A stretch of 64,000 bases of DNA from Glaciecola sp965660625 (lineage in GTDB: Bacteria > Pseudomonadota > Gammaproteobacteria > Enterobacterales > Alteromonadaceae), in assembly GCA_965660625.1 (NCBI GenBank), contig CBFIAR010000001.1, positions 434,001 to 498,000 on the forward strand, read 5' to 3'. A model generated the notes under the pieces. The model was not told where the DNA came from and ran no database searches. It was given only the letters and a program-made list of their open reading frames with translations. This document shows, piece after piece, positions 45,197 through 54,135 of this stretch; position 1 is the first letter of the stretch; each line of letters opens with the position of its first letter. The position numbers were made by a program, and so were the translations under genes.

Positions 45197-45595
45197 TTAA
45201 CTCCTCACCGCAATTGCAACGCGGTCGATACCTGCTTCCTTCACTTGATCCATCACTTTCACTACAATGCCGTGTTTGGCTTTGGCGTCGGCCTGGATAA
45301 AGACAACTTCAGAAGGTTGCTCTGACAATAGTTTTTCGAGATTTGCTGCGACAGCTTCCACTGACATTTCGCGTCGATCCATCCAAACATCACCATTTTC
45401 GGTAATCGCAATAAATATGTTTGCCTTTTTCAACAAGACTGCTGTTTCGCCTTCAGGTTTATTAACATCAATACCTGCTTGCTTAACAAAAACAGTCGTT
45501 ACGATGAAGAATATTAGCATTATGAAGACAACGTCCAGCATCGGCGTCATGTCGATCTGAGCGTCTTCTTCTTCAATTCTTACTTTACGACCCAT
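45197..45595 (-). CDS. exbD2: ExbD2 biopolymer transport protein
   Basis: 132 residues with a single N-terminal membrane helix preceded by DMTPMLDVVFIMLIFFIVT, which includes the functional Asp (DVVF). The periplasmic domain ends VAIAVRS. With ExbB2 it forms the proton channel that energises TonB2. Spacing of 11 bases to exbB2. Confidence 0.93.
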   Translation of the reverse strand: MGRKVRIEEEDAQIDMTPMLDVVFIMLIFFIVTTVFVKQAGIDVNKPEGETAVLLKKANIFIAITENGDVWMDRREMSVEAVAANLEKLLSEQPSEVVFIQADAKAKHGIVVKVMDQVKEAGIDRVAIAVRS

Positions 45596-45606
45596 GATAA
45601 TCTCTC

Positions 45607-46131
45607 TTAATGATGTGGCAGGCTGTCGACCAATGTCTCTCTTGCCATCTTAGCTTTTGCTTCAAGGCGTGAACTGAAAAACAGTCCAGAAAGAGCTGCA
45701 ACCATTCCAGCCATTGTCGGAATTGTTGCCATCGAAATACCAGCAGCCATTATTCTTGGGTTACCAGTGCCTTGCGTTGCCATACTCTCGAATACACCGA
45801 TCATGCCGGTTACTGTACCTAACAATCCAATTAGTGGGCACATTGCCACCAATGTGCGGATAATTAGCATTCTTGCATTCAATGAATCTGACGCCTGTGA
45901 AATCCACGTATCACGAATTCTATGCGCATACCATGATGTAGTATCTTTTCTAGCATCCCAATCAGCAATAATTTGCTTCTTCACCCCTGGAAATACTGAA
46001 CTCAAATACCAATAACGCTCTACCATTAAAACCCACATTAGGAAGAGCGCGGCAGCAACGAAATACAACACGTCACCGCCGGTAGCGATAAAGTCCCTGA
46101 CAGATTCCCATAATCCAATCAGGTACAACAT
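45607..46131 (-). CDS. exbB2: ExbB2 biopolymer transport protein
   Basis: 174 residues, MotA/TolQ/ExbB fold with three membrane helices; MCPLIGLLGTVTGMIGVFESMATQGTG and MAAGISMATIPTMAGMVAAL are the conserved channel helices. I start at ATG 46131 (MLYLIGLWESVRDF), which directly follows the ttpC stop (TAATATG); longer readings overlap ttpC. Confidence 0.93.
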   Translation of the reverse strand: MLYLIGLWESVRDFIATGGDVLYFVAAALFLMWVLMVERYWYLSSVFPGVKKQIIADWDARKDTTSWYAHRIRDTWISQASDSLNARMLIIRTLVAMCPLIGLLGTVTGMIGVFESMATQGTGNPRIMAAGISMATIPTMAGMVAALSGLFFSSRLEAKAKMARETLVDSLPHH

Positions 46132-46132
46132 A

Positions 46133-47497
46133 TTAAGCTTTCTCCGACTCTGCGCTAGTTGCAATGAAGCCAGCAGTTTGTTCGTCTAATACGTGAACAA
46201 TTGACTTCGCTTTTGCAGCTACGATGCTGTGCACTAGTATAAGTGGGAGCGCTGCAATGATACCTTGAGCTGTTGTTACAAGAGCCATTGATATTGAACC
46301 AGCCATGATTCTTGGGTCGCCAGTACCGAACAATGTAATTTGTTGGAAAGTTTCGATCATACCAAGTACCGTACCTAACAAACCAAGCAGAGGCGCAATT
46401 GCGGCGAATATCTTGATGATATTGATGCCTTTATCGATACTTGGTAACTCACGTAAAATAGCTTCATCTAGTTTAAGCTCTAAAGTCTCAACGTCAGCGG
46501 CTTTGTTTTCTTGATAAACCGTTAAAATACGACCCAGTGGGTTTTTGGTATTCGGTGAATCGATATTTTTAAGCTGTGAACGCATTTTCGCGCCAGTCGC
46601 AGAAAGTGTTAGGAACTTGTATAAACCAACAAGCAAACCAATCGCCAACATAAACGTGATGGTATAACCTACTGGACCACCAGCGTGGTATCTTTCCATC
46701 ATCGTTGCTTTCTGCTTGAACAAGTTCAAGATTGCACCACGAGAAGGATCCACATAGACAGGGATGAAACCATCTGAAGCGCTAGCTTTAAGAATATCTT
46801 GTGTTGTCGCTACCTGATAACCATCTGGCTGACGTCCAAGCGGTTGTACTGTGTTATCCGCATCATCGTATACCAAATAACCTTGACTACCCACTAGGTT
46901 GAATGTACCGATACGAAGAACCGTTTGCTTCTCTTTACCGCCGTCCAAATTGAGTACTTCTGTTTCAAATTTCTCAACTTGACCAGATGCCGTCATTTCT
47001 GTTTGAAGAGACACCCACAACTCTCTTAATTCTTTAATATTAGGAAGGCCCTTTGAATCTTTAGACATTTCACCTAAAAACACGTCGCGACCAGGGTACT
47101 GTGCACTAACAATAGAAGTAGAAATTCGACCGTATGCGTCAGCAGAAGCTTGACGAACAACACCAAACATTTCTCCTAGGTCGCCCTTTGCTACGTCTAA
47201 TTCAACTTCTTTGTCGACTAATGTTTGCTCATTTGCTGCAAACTGATTAGCTAAGCGGTCGCCACGAGCTTCTTCAGCTTTTAAGTCAGCTTGTGCTTTG
47301 CGCAAAAGTGCTTGTTTATCTGAACGCTCTTTGCGGAACTCAGCTTCACGCTGATCATTTACGCGTGATTGCACTGTGCCTTCTTGCTTCACTTTTTGTA
47401 GTAAATCTTGCAGTGATGTAGACGACTGAGCTTGTGCAACTGATGCTACACAAACGATTGCCGCTGCAGCAACAAGTGTTTTCATTGTTGTTTTCAT
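46133..47497 (-). CDS. ttpC: TtpC-like MotA/TolQ/ExbB protein
   Basis: 454 residues. A signal peptide (to about VAQA, residue 24) precedes a periplasmic coiled-coil region (residues 30-110, rich in Lys/Glu/Gln), an intermediate domain, and a C-terminal ExbB-like membrane module (from about 275; IAPLLGLLGTVLGMIETFQ and MAGSISMALVTTAQGI). This extended ExbB relative is required for TonB2 function in Vibrio (TtpC). It lies 5 bases after DUF3450. Confidence 0.88.
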   Translation of the reverse strand: MKTTMKTLVAAAAIVCVASVAQAQSSTSLQDLLQKVKQEGTVQSRVNDQREAEFRKERSDKQALLRKAQADLKAEEARGDRLANQFAANEQTLVDKEVELDVAKGDLGEMFGVVRQASADAYGRISTSIVSAQYPGRDVFLGEMSKDSKGLPNIKELRELWVSLQTEMTASGQVEKFETEVLNLDGGKEKQTVLRIGTFNLVGSQGYLVYDDADNTVQPLGRQPDGYQVATTQDILKASASDGFIPVYVDPSRGAILNLFKQKATMMERYHAGGPVGYTITFMLAIGLLVGLYKFLTLSATGAKMRSQLKNIDSPNTKNPLGRILTVYQENKAADVETLELKLDEAILRELPSIDKGINIIKIFAAIAPLLGLLGTVLGMIETFQQITLFGTGDPRIMAGSISMALVTTAQGIIAALPLILVHSIVAAKAKSIVHVLDEQTAGFIATSAESEKA

Positions 47498-47502
47498 TTT
47501 AC

Positions 47503-48276
47503 TTACTCCGCAGCTTTAATTGGTAGTTTGATAAGATCTTCAGGAACTAAGCCTTGTGCCATTCGCACAGCCTGAATGATAGAACTTAAATACTCATCAC
47601 CCAATTTCTGGTAATTGCGCGCATCGTTGTCCCAAACCCAAGCACTTTTTTGATCTTTAGACAATGCAAGTAAAGCAGTACGTCCTAAATTAAAGAAATC
47701 AACAGAAACTTGCTGACCACTATCTTCGATAGTACCAGCGTATGTCTCAATTTTTGAACCGTATTCGTTCTCTGTTTGATAAGCTTCAAGCACAACCCGG
47801 AAACGTTCTGCTACCGTTACGCTTGAATTCGTCATTACGTCACGAAGTCTTTGAACACGAGCGGTGCGCTCTTCGATGTTAATTGGGATATCTAACTTAA
47901 TAAACTCCTCAAGACTATCGATCATGTTGAACATTAATGGAACGATGTTTTGTCTCGTTTCATCAATTGAATCAATCTGTCTTTGCAGTGAGTCAATGCC
48001 ACGCTGCTGGTCTGCGACTAGATTGGCCAAGTAATCATTATATACCTTCAAACTTTCAGTTGAATCAATGACGTTTCTGTATTCCGCCAACATTTCTTGT
48101 GATTGCTCAAAAAGGTTATTAATTTTCTCTTGAGATTGCGCTGCTGCTTTATGGATCTTAGCTTCTTCTTTTTGTATATCTTGAAGCTGATCTGCAGAGA
48201 CGATCGAAGCATTCCCTAGTGCTAATGCACCAAGAATGCATGACGCTATTTGAGTTCTCTTGCTCATTTTGGACAT
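47503..48276 (-). CDS. DUF3450 coiled-coil protein of the TonB2 operon
   Basis: About 257 residues from ATG 48276 (alternatives ATG 48267 and 48369). A signal peptide ends near IVSADQ. The mature part is a long coiled coil (QKEEAKIHKAAAQSQEKINNL, QRGIDSLQRQIDSIDET) with a C-terminal globular tip (SVDFFNLGRTALLALSKDQ). DUF3450 genes regularly precede ttpC in TonB2 clusters. It is the first gene of the operon; function unknown, probably periplasmic. No clear promoter identified in the 257-base gap upstream (48370-48626), where I see no other feature. Confidence 0.82.
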   Translation of the reverse strand: MSKMSKRTQIASCILGALALGNASIVSADQLQDIQKEEAKIHKAAAQSQEKINNLFEQSQEMLAEYRNVIDSTESLKVYNDYLANLVADQQRGIDSLQRQIDSIDETRQNIVPLMFNMIDSLEEFIKLDIPINIEERTARVQRLRDVMTNSSVTVAERFRVVLEAYQTENEYGSKIETYAGTIEDSGQQVSVDFFNLGRTALLALSKDQKSAWVWDNDARNYQKLGDEYLSSIIQAVRMAQGLVPEDLIKLPIKAAE

Positions 48277-48626
48277 ATTCCCAACCATAGTTTTGATGTT
48301 CACGCCGTTAACAGTAACTGGCGTCGAAATTATAATTATAATAGTCGTGCATTCAAAAACTCTATGCACTCGCCTTAGATAGTCACAGGATGTTACGTAA
48401 ATGTCAAGAACACGCGTCGGCTAAGTGCCATTTTTTGTATGATTTATCCTCTTCTATGAGTAAAAAAAATACGCAGAGAAAGGCAAATAATTAATTGTCA
48501 TGAAAATACCCAAAACCAACTTTATTACTTGATTTCTGTCTCGATTTTGAGTAAACAAGCAAATTTGAACACTTAATGAACCCAGCGCTAAGCAAGCACC
48601 AATCTGACAACAGCATTAAGCGACAC

Positions 48627-50246
48627 TCAAAGACCCATCCATTTCTTGTATGGTTGAACCCTATTTATCGAATTTTTATGTAAAGGTTTTCTAACTTGGG
48701 CCATTGATGCAGTGCTCACTAATTGCTTCGATTGGTAAAATTGATCGAAGTTATTATCTGCATTAATACCGAGAAATGTTTGAATTTCGCTCATTGCATC
48801 AGCAGGGTGACTGACTAAATATTCATACTCCACAACTTTGATATCATCTGCAAAAAATTGTTGCCAAAAGGCCAGAAGGTCAAGATGTTGTTGATAAAAA
48901 GTACAAATGTGAGATAGATCACAAGAATATGGCTGGTAAAACCCAAAGTGCTGAGTGTAAATAGAAAAAACGCTATTACTTTTCTCTCGGCAGGTCCAAA
49001 TGAACTTAGCTTTGGGAAATAGTTTCTTGATATAGCCTAGCAGCAAAAAATTTTCCGGCTGTTTGTCTAAAATGCTCACTGTTCGTTTATCGGAAACTGA
49101 CTGTAATTGTACATTAATACGCGCTAAATACTTTGCAATAAGGTTTTGAGCCAGGTCGCTCTTGAGCGATAAAGGCGCTGAAAAAGGGCTTGAATCAGCA
49201 AATAAATGCTTACGAAAAACATCAATTTCGCCACCAGAGATTAACTTAGGATGAGTCGAAAGCATAGCCTCAAGTAGGGTGCTTCCCGAGCGAAATAAAC
49301 CGCATATAAACACCAGTTCTGTATCATTACTTGAAGCCTCGGCTGAGAAATCAAAACCGTCTTTAATCAGTTGGCATTGTGCAAGACTCAAGTTTACCGA
49401 TTGTGAGGAACGCTGCGCTGCATCGAGACAATTAGCTTCCTCATAATAATTCCAAGAATCATGATATAAACCCTCTGATTCATAAAAGCGGCCTAAGCTG
49501 AAAAGAGCATCGACCTTGTCAATGCTTGTTTCGGCTGTGGCCCCTAACGATAGAAATCGTTCTATTTCCTGCGCTATTTGGCCTTTATCTTGCGGCTTAA
49601 TCGCTAACTCTAGCGTTCTGGTTAAACTCCTTAACTTATAATTAGGATCGGTGGCACAAGCTAAAAAAGCGTCGCTTGCGGCTGCTAACTTCCCTTCTCT
49701 TTCTAATAACCCCGCTAAATTAAATTGAGCCCGTACAAAAGAAGCATTGATTTCAAGTGCTTTTGTATAATGGTATTTAGCTTTGTCTGCATCCAATAAT
49801 TCCTGAGAGTAGATATTACCAATATTACAGTGTGCTTCTTCTGGACTGTCGATATTTAGCGATACGGCCCTCTCATAACTCTCTATTGCTCCAATATGGT
49901 CCCCTGCAAATTTGGACATATAAGCTAGATTGAACCAAGCAGTGGCGTTTGTGGGAACATTGCTAAGGTAGGATTTAATCACCCTAACAGACTGGGTAAA
50001 CTGCTGCGCGTTGAAATATAGAAAAGCAAGTTGATTTGACCATTTATAGTTCAGCGGTTGTTTATCAATAAGTAGCCGTAAACTCTCTTCTTGTCGTGAT
50101 ATTTCCTTAGAGAGCATTGCTATATCAAGCATTAAATGCAGCTCTCTCAAACCGAGAGCAACTCTATTTAATACTAAAATATTCCATGCTTTAGTTAGAT
50201 GACCTGCTTTAGCCTGCTGAAGTGCGCTTTCAAATACGTTTTCCAA
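48627..50246 (-). CDS. TPR-sulfotransferase fusion protein
   Basis: 539 residues. The N-terminal half (about 1-260) consists of TPR-like repeats (for example TAWFNLAYMSKFAGDHIGAI and RAQFNLAGLLEREGKLAAA). The C-terminal half is a Sulfotransfer-type domain with the 5'-phosphosulfate loop ICGLFRSGSTLLEAML and the 3'-phosphate region SILDKQPENFLLLGYI with KFIWTCREKSNSVFSIY. Such fusions are common next to TonB-dependent receptors in marine Alteromonadales; the acceptor is unknown. No signal peptide. Separated from the receptor gene upstream by a terminator. Confidence 0.85.
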   Translation of the reverse strand: MENVFESALQQAKAGHLTKAWNILVLNRVALGLRELHLMLDIAMLSKEISRQEESLRLLIDKQPLNYKWSNQLAFLYFNAQQFTQSVRVIKSYLSNVPTNATAWFNLAYMSKFAGDHIGAIESYERAVSLNIDSPEEAHCNIGNIYSQELLDADKAKYHYTKALEINASFVRAQFNLAGLLEREGKLAAASDAFLACATDPNYKLRSLTRTLELAIKPQDKGQIAQEIERFLSLGATAETSIDKVDALFSLGRFYESEGLYHDSWNYYEEANCLDAAQRSSQSVNLSLAQCQLIKDGFDFSAEASSNDTELVFICGLFRSGSTLLEAMLSTHPKLISGGEIDVFRKHLFADSSPFSAPLSLKSDLAQNLIAKYLARINVQLQSVSDKRTVSILDKQPENFLLLGYIKKLFPKAKFIWTCREKSNSVFSIYTQHFGFYQPYSCDLSHICTFYQQHLDLLAFWQQFFADDIKVVEYEYLVSHPADAMSEIQTFLGINADNNFDQFYQSKQLVSTASMAQVRKPLHKNSINRVQPYKKWMGL

Positions 50247-50293
50247 ACGACATCCTATAAAATAATAGGGAAAATTAATCCCTGATCATAAAT

Positions 50294-50326
50294 CAAAAAA
50301 AAAGCAGCAGGGTAACCCTGCTGCTT
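50294..50326 (-). terminator. Rho-independent terminator of the TonB-dependent receptor gene
   Basis: Minus strand AAGCAGCAGGG pairs with CCCTGCTGCTT (11 bp, 50302-50312 with 50316-50326; loop TTA), followed by nine Ts on the minus strand. Confidence 0.93.
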
Positions 50327-50350
50327 ATTTAGTAGTCTAACTGAGTTAGC

Positions 50351-53197
50351 TTAGAACTTGAATGTTACGCTTGCATGCAGGTAACGACCTAATGTGTCGT
50401 AGAAACCAGCAACAGTGTTAGCATTTGAAGACAATGAACCGCCAACCATTGGTGGCTCTTTGTCTAATACGTTGTTAACACCAACTAACACACCAGTATA
50501 GTCATTGATTTCGAAGCTACCTTTAAGATCTAAGTAGCTCTGTGAACCAATACCATCGTCCTTGACAAGTATCTTATCAGCAGTACCTTCGTATCCTACG
50601 GCACCAAAGTAACGCCATTTAGCAGATACCGACCAGAAGCTGTCAGAAGAGTAAGTAACCGTCGCAGTATGTCTCCAGTCTGGCTGAGCAAAACAGTCTG
50701 TGCTTACGTTGCCAGCACAATCGTACTTAGCAGTTTCGTCACCTGGAATAGCATCATACTCTTTAGTCATCATGTAAGAACCGATTAACTTCGTAGTAAT
50801 TTTACCATCGCCAATTTCGTAGCTGTGGTTAACACTTAAGTCAATACCTTCCCATTGACGACCAGCAAGGTTAATAGACGTTGCTTGAACGAAACCAGAT
50901 TGACCAACCCATAAGCTACCTTGAGCGTTACGGTTTACATTGTCACAGTAGATAGCAGCGCCAGTTGTTCCACACTGGGTAACAGTTAGTTCTGCACCAA
51001 CTGAACCGATTACGTCTTCCATCTCAATGTTCCAGTAGTCGATTGAGAAGTTAAGGTCTTCAGTAGGTTGACCAACTAAACCTAGCGTATAAGTATCAGC
51101 GATTTCAACTTGTAGATCTGGGTTACCACCAGTTAAGGCATTGTATTGCGCAGCTGGGCTAGCAGCAATATTACCGTACTGTGCTGCAGTTACGCCAGTG
51201 TTAGCACACTGAGCAGCAGTAAGCGTTGGACTAGAACCTGAACAAGGATCAACACCACCCCATAAGCCCAATGATTGTGGAGAAAACAACTCAGCAACAT
51301 TTGGCGCTCTTACAGCTCGGTTGTATGATGCGCGAAGCTTGTAGTTTTCAACAACATCATAATCAGCAGCAAGTTTGTACGTTGTTTCTGCGCCTGAAGT
51401 GTTGTAATCAGAATATCTCAAACCAGCTTCAACTTTTAAGTTTTCCAAAATAGGAATGCTCAATTCAGAGAAAATTTCTTTTACGCTGTATGAACCGCCG
51501 ATTGAGGCTGTTGGACCACCTTGACCTAACAACAAACCTTTTTCGAATACTTCATCAGATAATCTCTCAAACTCTTCTTTTCTGTACTCTGCACCTACAA
51601 CAATCGCAAGTGGCGCATCAGCTGAAGGCAAAGTGAAGTCTAGATCACCAGTCACATAACCAGTCAACACTGTTTGTCTAGTTTCACCATTAAGAATACC
51701 AACACCTGTTAGTGCACCAGCAGATTCTGGTGTTACACCGTTCAATGTAAACACTTCATATGGGATACAAGCACTATCAGCAGCACAAGCTTCTGAATCT
51801 ACAGCAGTAGTAATACGAGGACCGAAGAAGTCATTGATGTAAGCAGCTGAAGAAGCTGATGTACCGAACTGGAACGACGTATCGTAATACCAGTTATCGT
51901 TGATTTCACCTTTAGTACCTAGAACGATTCTGATTTGGTTATGCTCTAGGTTAGAAGCACGCGGGCCACCTTCAACATTACGCTTACCTATGTAAGTTAC
52001 GAAGTTTTCACCAGACACTACACCTAGTTCACTAGTCAACTGGCTTCTTTGAGTATCGCTTAGCAATGGGCTGTCGTAAGAGATTTCATATGCTTCGTTA
52101 AAGAAAGTACCAGACTCAGCGATTTGCGCTTTAGTAACATCGCGCATTACAGACGTTTCAAGGTAAGGGTTAAAGTGTTCGTTGATTTCATAGTTTACGA
52201 AAGCACCAACACTGAAACGCTCATCTGGACGCAAGAAATGGTTAACTGGAGCGTAGTTATAGATGTTACCTGATGACGGAATTTCGAACCCAGTTGAGTT
52301 CAATGTCCAATAATCGTTAAAGTTATTGAAGTCATATGAACCGTCAGCAGCAACTGTACCCATGTAGAAGTTAGGAACGATTGCGTTACCTGAACCACCA
52401 CAAGCAGTGCCACCCGTGTTAAGTGCACAAGAAGAATAATCGCGCGCTTCTTGTCTTAACTCGTTATCTTTTCTATATGTTGCATAAGCAACTGCATGAC
52501 CCTTACCGCCGTCGAATGCGCCGCCGATAGTCACGTCAAAGTTGAATGAAGCACCGTCAAGACCGCTATTGCCTTCAGGGTATTCGAAGCCTCTTGCATC
52601 CATCAAACCTTGGATGTAATCGTTGTCATTATTGTGCTGATAAGCACCAGTACCAACGGTCATTTGAAGACCTTCAAACTCGGTATCCATAACAAAGTTA
52701 ACAACACCCGCAACTGCGTCAGCACCATACACTGTAGAACCACCACCCGTTAACACTTCAACGCGTTTAACTAGTGCAGCTGGAATTTGGTTAATGTCAG
52801 GTGATTGTGAATAAACACCACCTGGCTGTAAACGACGACCGTTAACTAATACCAGTGTTCTTGAAGCACCTAAACCACGTAAATCAAGGCTAGCAGTACC
52901 AGACGCTCCGTTTGATAGGAAGCTGGTTTGACCTGCTTCAATTTGTGGCAAACTGTTCAACAAATCTTCGATACGTGTAAAACCAGAAAGTTTGATTTCA
53001 ACGTCAGATGTGATTTGAACTGGACTTGCCGTTTCCATGTCAGTTCTTTGGAATCTTGAACCCGTTACTTGGATTTTTTCGACTGCTTCAGCGCTTTCTT
53101 CCTGTGCTGCAGCATTACTTGCTACACCAACTAACGAAGCGGCACTAAATAAACAAGCCAATTTAACTGACTTTGCTAATTTTGAGTTTGTAAACAT
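50351..53197 (-). CDS. Large TonB-dependent outer-membrane receptor
   Basis: 948 residues. Signal peptide to about NAAAQEE (residue 33), a TonB-box-like VEKIQVTGSR, a plug domain (IEDLLNSLPQIEAGQ, LDLRGLGASRTLVLVNGRRL, VEVLTGGGSTVYGADAVAGVVNFVMD) and a barrel ending HASVTFKF. It belongs to the large, cysteine-containing receptor class abundant in Alteromonadales that takes up peptides, oligosaccharides or other polymers; cysteine pairs occur in the loops (CALNTGGTAC, CAADSAC, CSGSS...CANTG). The substrate is unknown. It lies upstream of the TPR-sulfotransferase and the TonB2 operon, and has an operator-like dyad at its promoter. Confidence 0.9.
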   Translation of the reverse strand: MFTNSKLAKSVKLACLFSAASLVGVASNAAAQEESAEAVEKIQVTGSRFQRTDMETASPVQITSDVEIKLSGFTRIEDLLNSLPQIEAGQTSFLSNGASGTASLDLRGLGASRTLVLVNGRRLQPGGVYSQSPDINQIPAALVKRVEVLTGGGSTVYGADAVAGVVNFVMDTEFEGLQMTVGTGAYQHNNDNDYIQGLMDARGFEYPEGNSGLDGASFNFDVTIGGAFDGGKGHAVAYATYRKDNELRQEARDYSSCALNTGGTACGGSGNAIVPNFYMGTVAADGSYDFNNFNDYWTLNSTGFEIPSSGNIYNYAPVNHFLRPDERFSVGAFVNYEINEHFNPYLETSVMRDVTKAQIAESGTFFNEAYEISYDSPLLSDTQRSQLTSELGVVSGENFVTYIGKRNVEGGPRASNLEHNQIRIVLGTKGEINDNWYYDTSFQFGTSASSAAYINDFFGPRITTAVDSEACAADSACIPYEVFTLNGVTPESAGALTGVGILNGETRQTVLTGYVTGDLDFTLPSADAPLAIVVGAEYRKEEFERLSDEVFEKGLLLGQGGPTASIGGSYSVKEIFSELSIPILENLKVEAGLRYSDYNTSGAETTYKLAADYDVVENYKLRASYNRAVRAPNVAELFSPQSLGLWGGVDPCSGSSPTLTAAQCANTGVTAAQYGNIAASPAAQYNALTGGNPDLQVEIADTYTLGLVGQPTEDLNFSIDYWNIEMEDVIGSVGAELTVTQCGTTGAAIYCDNVNRNAQGSLWVGQSGFVQATSINLAGRQWEGIDLSVNHSYEIGDGKITTKLIGSYMMTKEYDAIPGDETAKYDCAGNVSTDCFAQPDWRHTATVTYSSDSFWSVSAKWRYFGAVGYEGTADKILVKDDGIGSQSYLDLKGSFEINDYTGVLVGVNNVLDKEPPMVGGSLSSNANTVAGFYDTLGRYLHASVTFKF

Positions 53198-53241
53198 TTA
53201 TGTCTCCCTAGACACTGTGAACCCTTAGGTTCGAGTGAGTT

Positions 53242-53257
53242 AATCGTTTCAACGATT
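53242..53257 (-). other. Hairpin in the receptor leader
   Basis: AATCGTT-TC-AACGATT, a perfect 7-bp inverted repeat 45 bases before the receptor start. On the + strand a T-run follows it; on the minus strand it would be a leader hairpin close to the ribosome site. Confidence 0.55.
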
Positions 53258-53268
53258 TTTTTATATTG

Positions 53269-53288
53269 TATGGGATTATATTCCCATA
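53269..53288. promoter_or_regulatory. Operator-like dyad at the receptor promoter
   Basis: TATGGGA-TTATAT-TCCCATA, a perfect 7+6+7 dyad. It begins just downstream of the predicted transcription start, the position expected for a repressor operator. Flanking ATTG/CAAT extends the symmetry through small bulges. The regulator is unknown. Confidence 0.55.
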
Positions 53289-53296
53289 TCCGCAAT

Positions 53297-53324
53297 AATA
53301 TACACAGCCTGCGAGTGCGGTCAA
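53297..53324 (-). promoter_or_regulatory. Promoter of the TonB-dependent receptor
   Basis: Minus strand TTGACC (53324-53319), 16-base spacer, TATATT (53302-53297). The start is predicted near 53290, giving a leader of about 90 bases. Confidence 0.5.
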
Positions 53325-53553
53325 CACTTGTAGTAAGATTATCAATAATAATACGTGCTTCGGGAATGTTGAAGGCATGTAAAATGTTAACCTAAATTAA
53401 ACATATTAGTTTAAGCATCCTAATAAAATCACTTTAAAAGGATGTGTAATCTAGCTTTAAAAGAAAAATTGACTCAAAAGAACTGATTTTTAATTTTTTG
53501 GATCTGAATTCATACTACATTAACACGCGACCAGCCTTCAAAAAAATACGAAG

Positions 53554-53582
53554 ATATCGTTAAGTAAAAAAACTAACGATAT
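53554..53582. promoter_or_regulatory. 9-bp inverted repeat upstream of the ComFB-like gene
   Basis: ATATCGTTA (53554-53562) and TAACGATAT (53574-53582) are perfect inverted copies with an A-rich 11-base spacer. Located 67-96 bases before the ComFB start; could be an operator or leader hairpin. The remainder of the 450-base divergent gap contains only the receptor promoter elements. Confidence 0.5.
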
Positions 53583-53649
53583 ACGGTTTTCGCAAAATTT
53601 GCCGATATGGCTTAATATACATGCATCGGTAAATAACGACGGTAAAAAG

Positions 53650-53928
53650 ATGAAATTAGATGATGACATTCATAATTATTACGAACACTTAGTGTTAGAC
53701 AAGATCGAAGCGCTTGGTGTTAATCAAAATAAAACGGCGGATTATTTAGCTGATCTTACGTGTTTGGTGCTGAATCAGTTGCCTCCGAGATACATTCGCT
53801 ATCAAGTAGATATGGCGTTTTATTTGGCACAATCCGAGCGCAGGCAAATGGAAATGAATGTATCTCAGGCCGTAGATAATGCCTGCAAATATTTGGACGC
53901 TCATCCCAATAACGAAATCGAAGAGTAA
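53650..53928 (+). CDS. ComFB-family protein
   Basis: 92 residues from ATG 53650 (MKLDDDIHNYYEHLV); an in-frame ATG at 53599 would add 17 non-conserved residues. The block LTCLVLNQLPPRYIRYQVDMAFYLAQSERRQMEMNVSQAVDNA is the ComFB (late competence) signature. The family is named from a Bacillus competence operon; recent work describes ComFB proteins as cyclic-dinucleotide receptors. No competence gene is nearby. Its specific role here is unknown. Followed within 25 bases by the 4.5S RNA on the other strand. Confidence 0.8.
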   Translation: MKLDDDIHNYYEHLVLDKIEALGVNQNKTADYLADLTCLVLNQLPPRYIRYQVDMAFYLAQSERRQMEMNVSQAVDNACKYLDAHPNNEIEE

Positions 53929-53949
53929 ATGAATTAATGACGTAAAATT

Positions 53950-54059
53950 GGGTGGCAAGCCCCAGCCACATCTCGGCACATGAGTCCTTCGGTACGGCTG
54001 CTCCCTTCCAGGCCTGACCGGATTTCCAAAGTATCATTGCGAGAGAACCAGAGCTCACC
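53950..54059 (-). ncRNA. ffs: 4.5S RNA (signal recognition particle RNA)
   Basis: Minus strand, about 110 bases. It contains the conserved SRP core GGTCAGGCCTGGAAGG and GGAGCAGCC, with a terminal CTGG...-type stem closing GGTG/CACC. Closely parallels E. coli 4.5S RNA (114 bases) including the AUGUGCCGAGAUGU-like strand. Binds Ffh for membrane-protein targeting. Ends are approximate to a few bases. Confidence 0.95.
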
Positions 54060-54135
54060 ATAGAAATCGTCTTGATTTCAAGACGGCGTGGAGTATGCCG
54101 ATTTCTGCGTTTACTTGCAACCGCTTCAAACTAAT

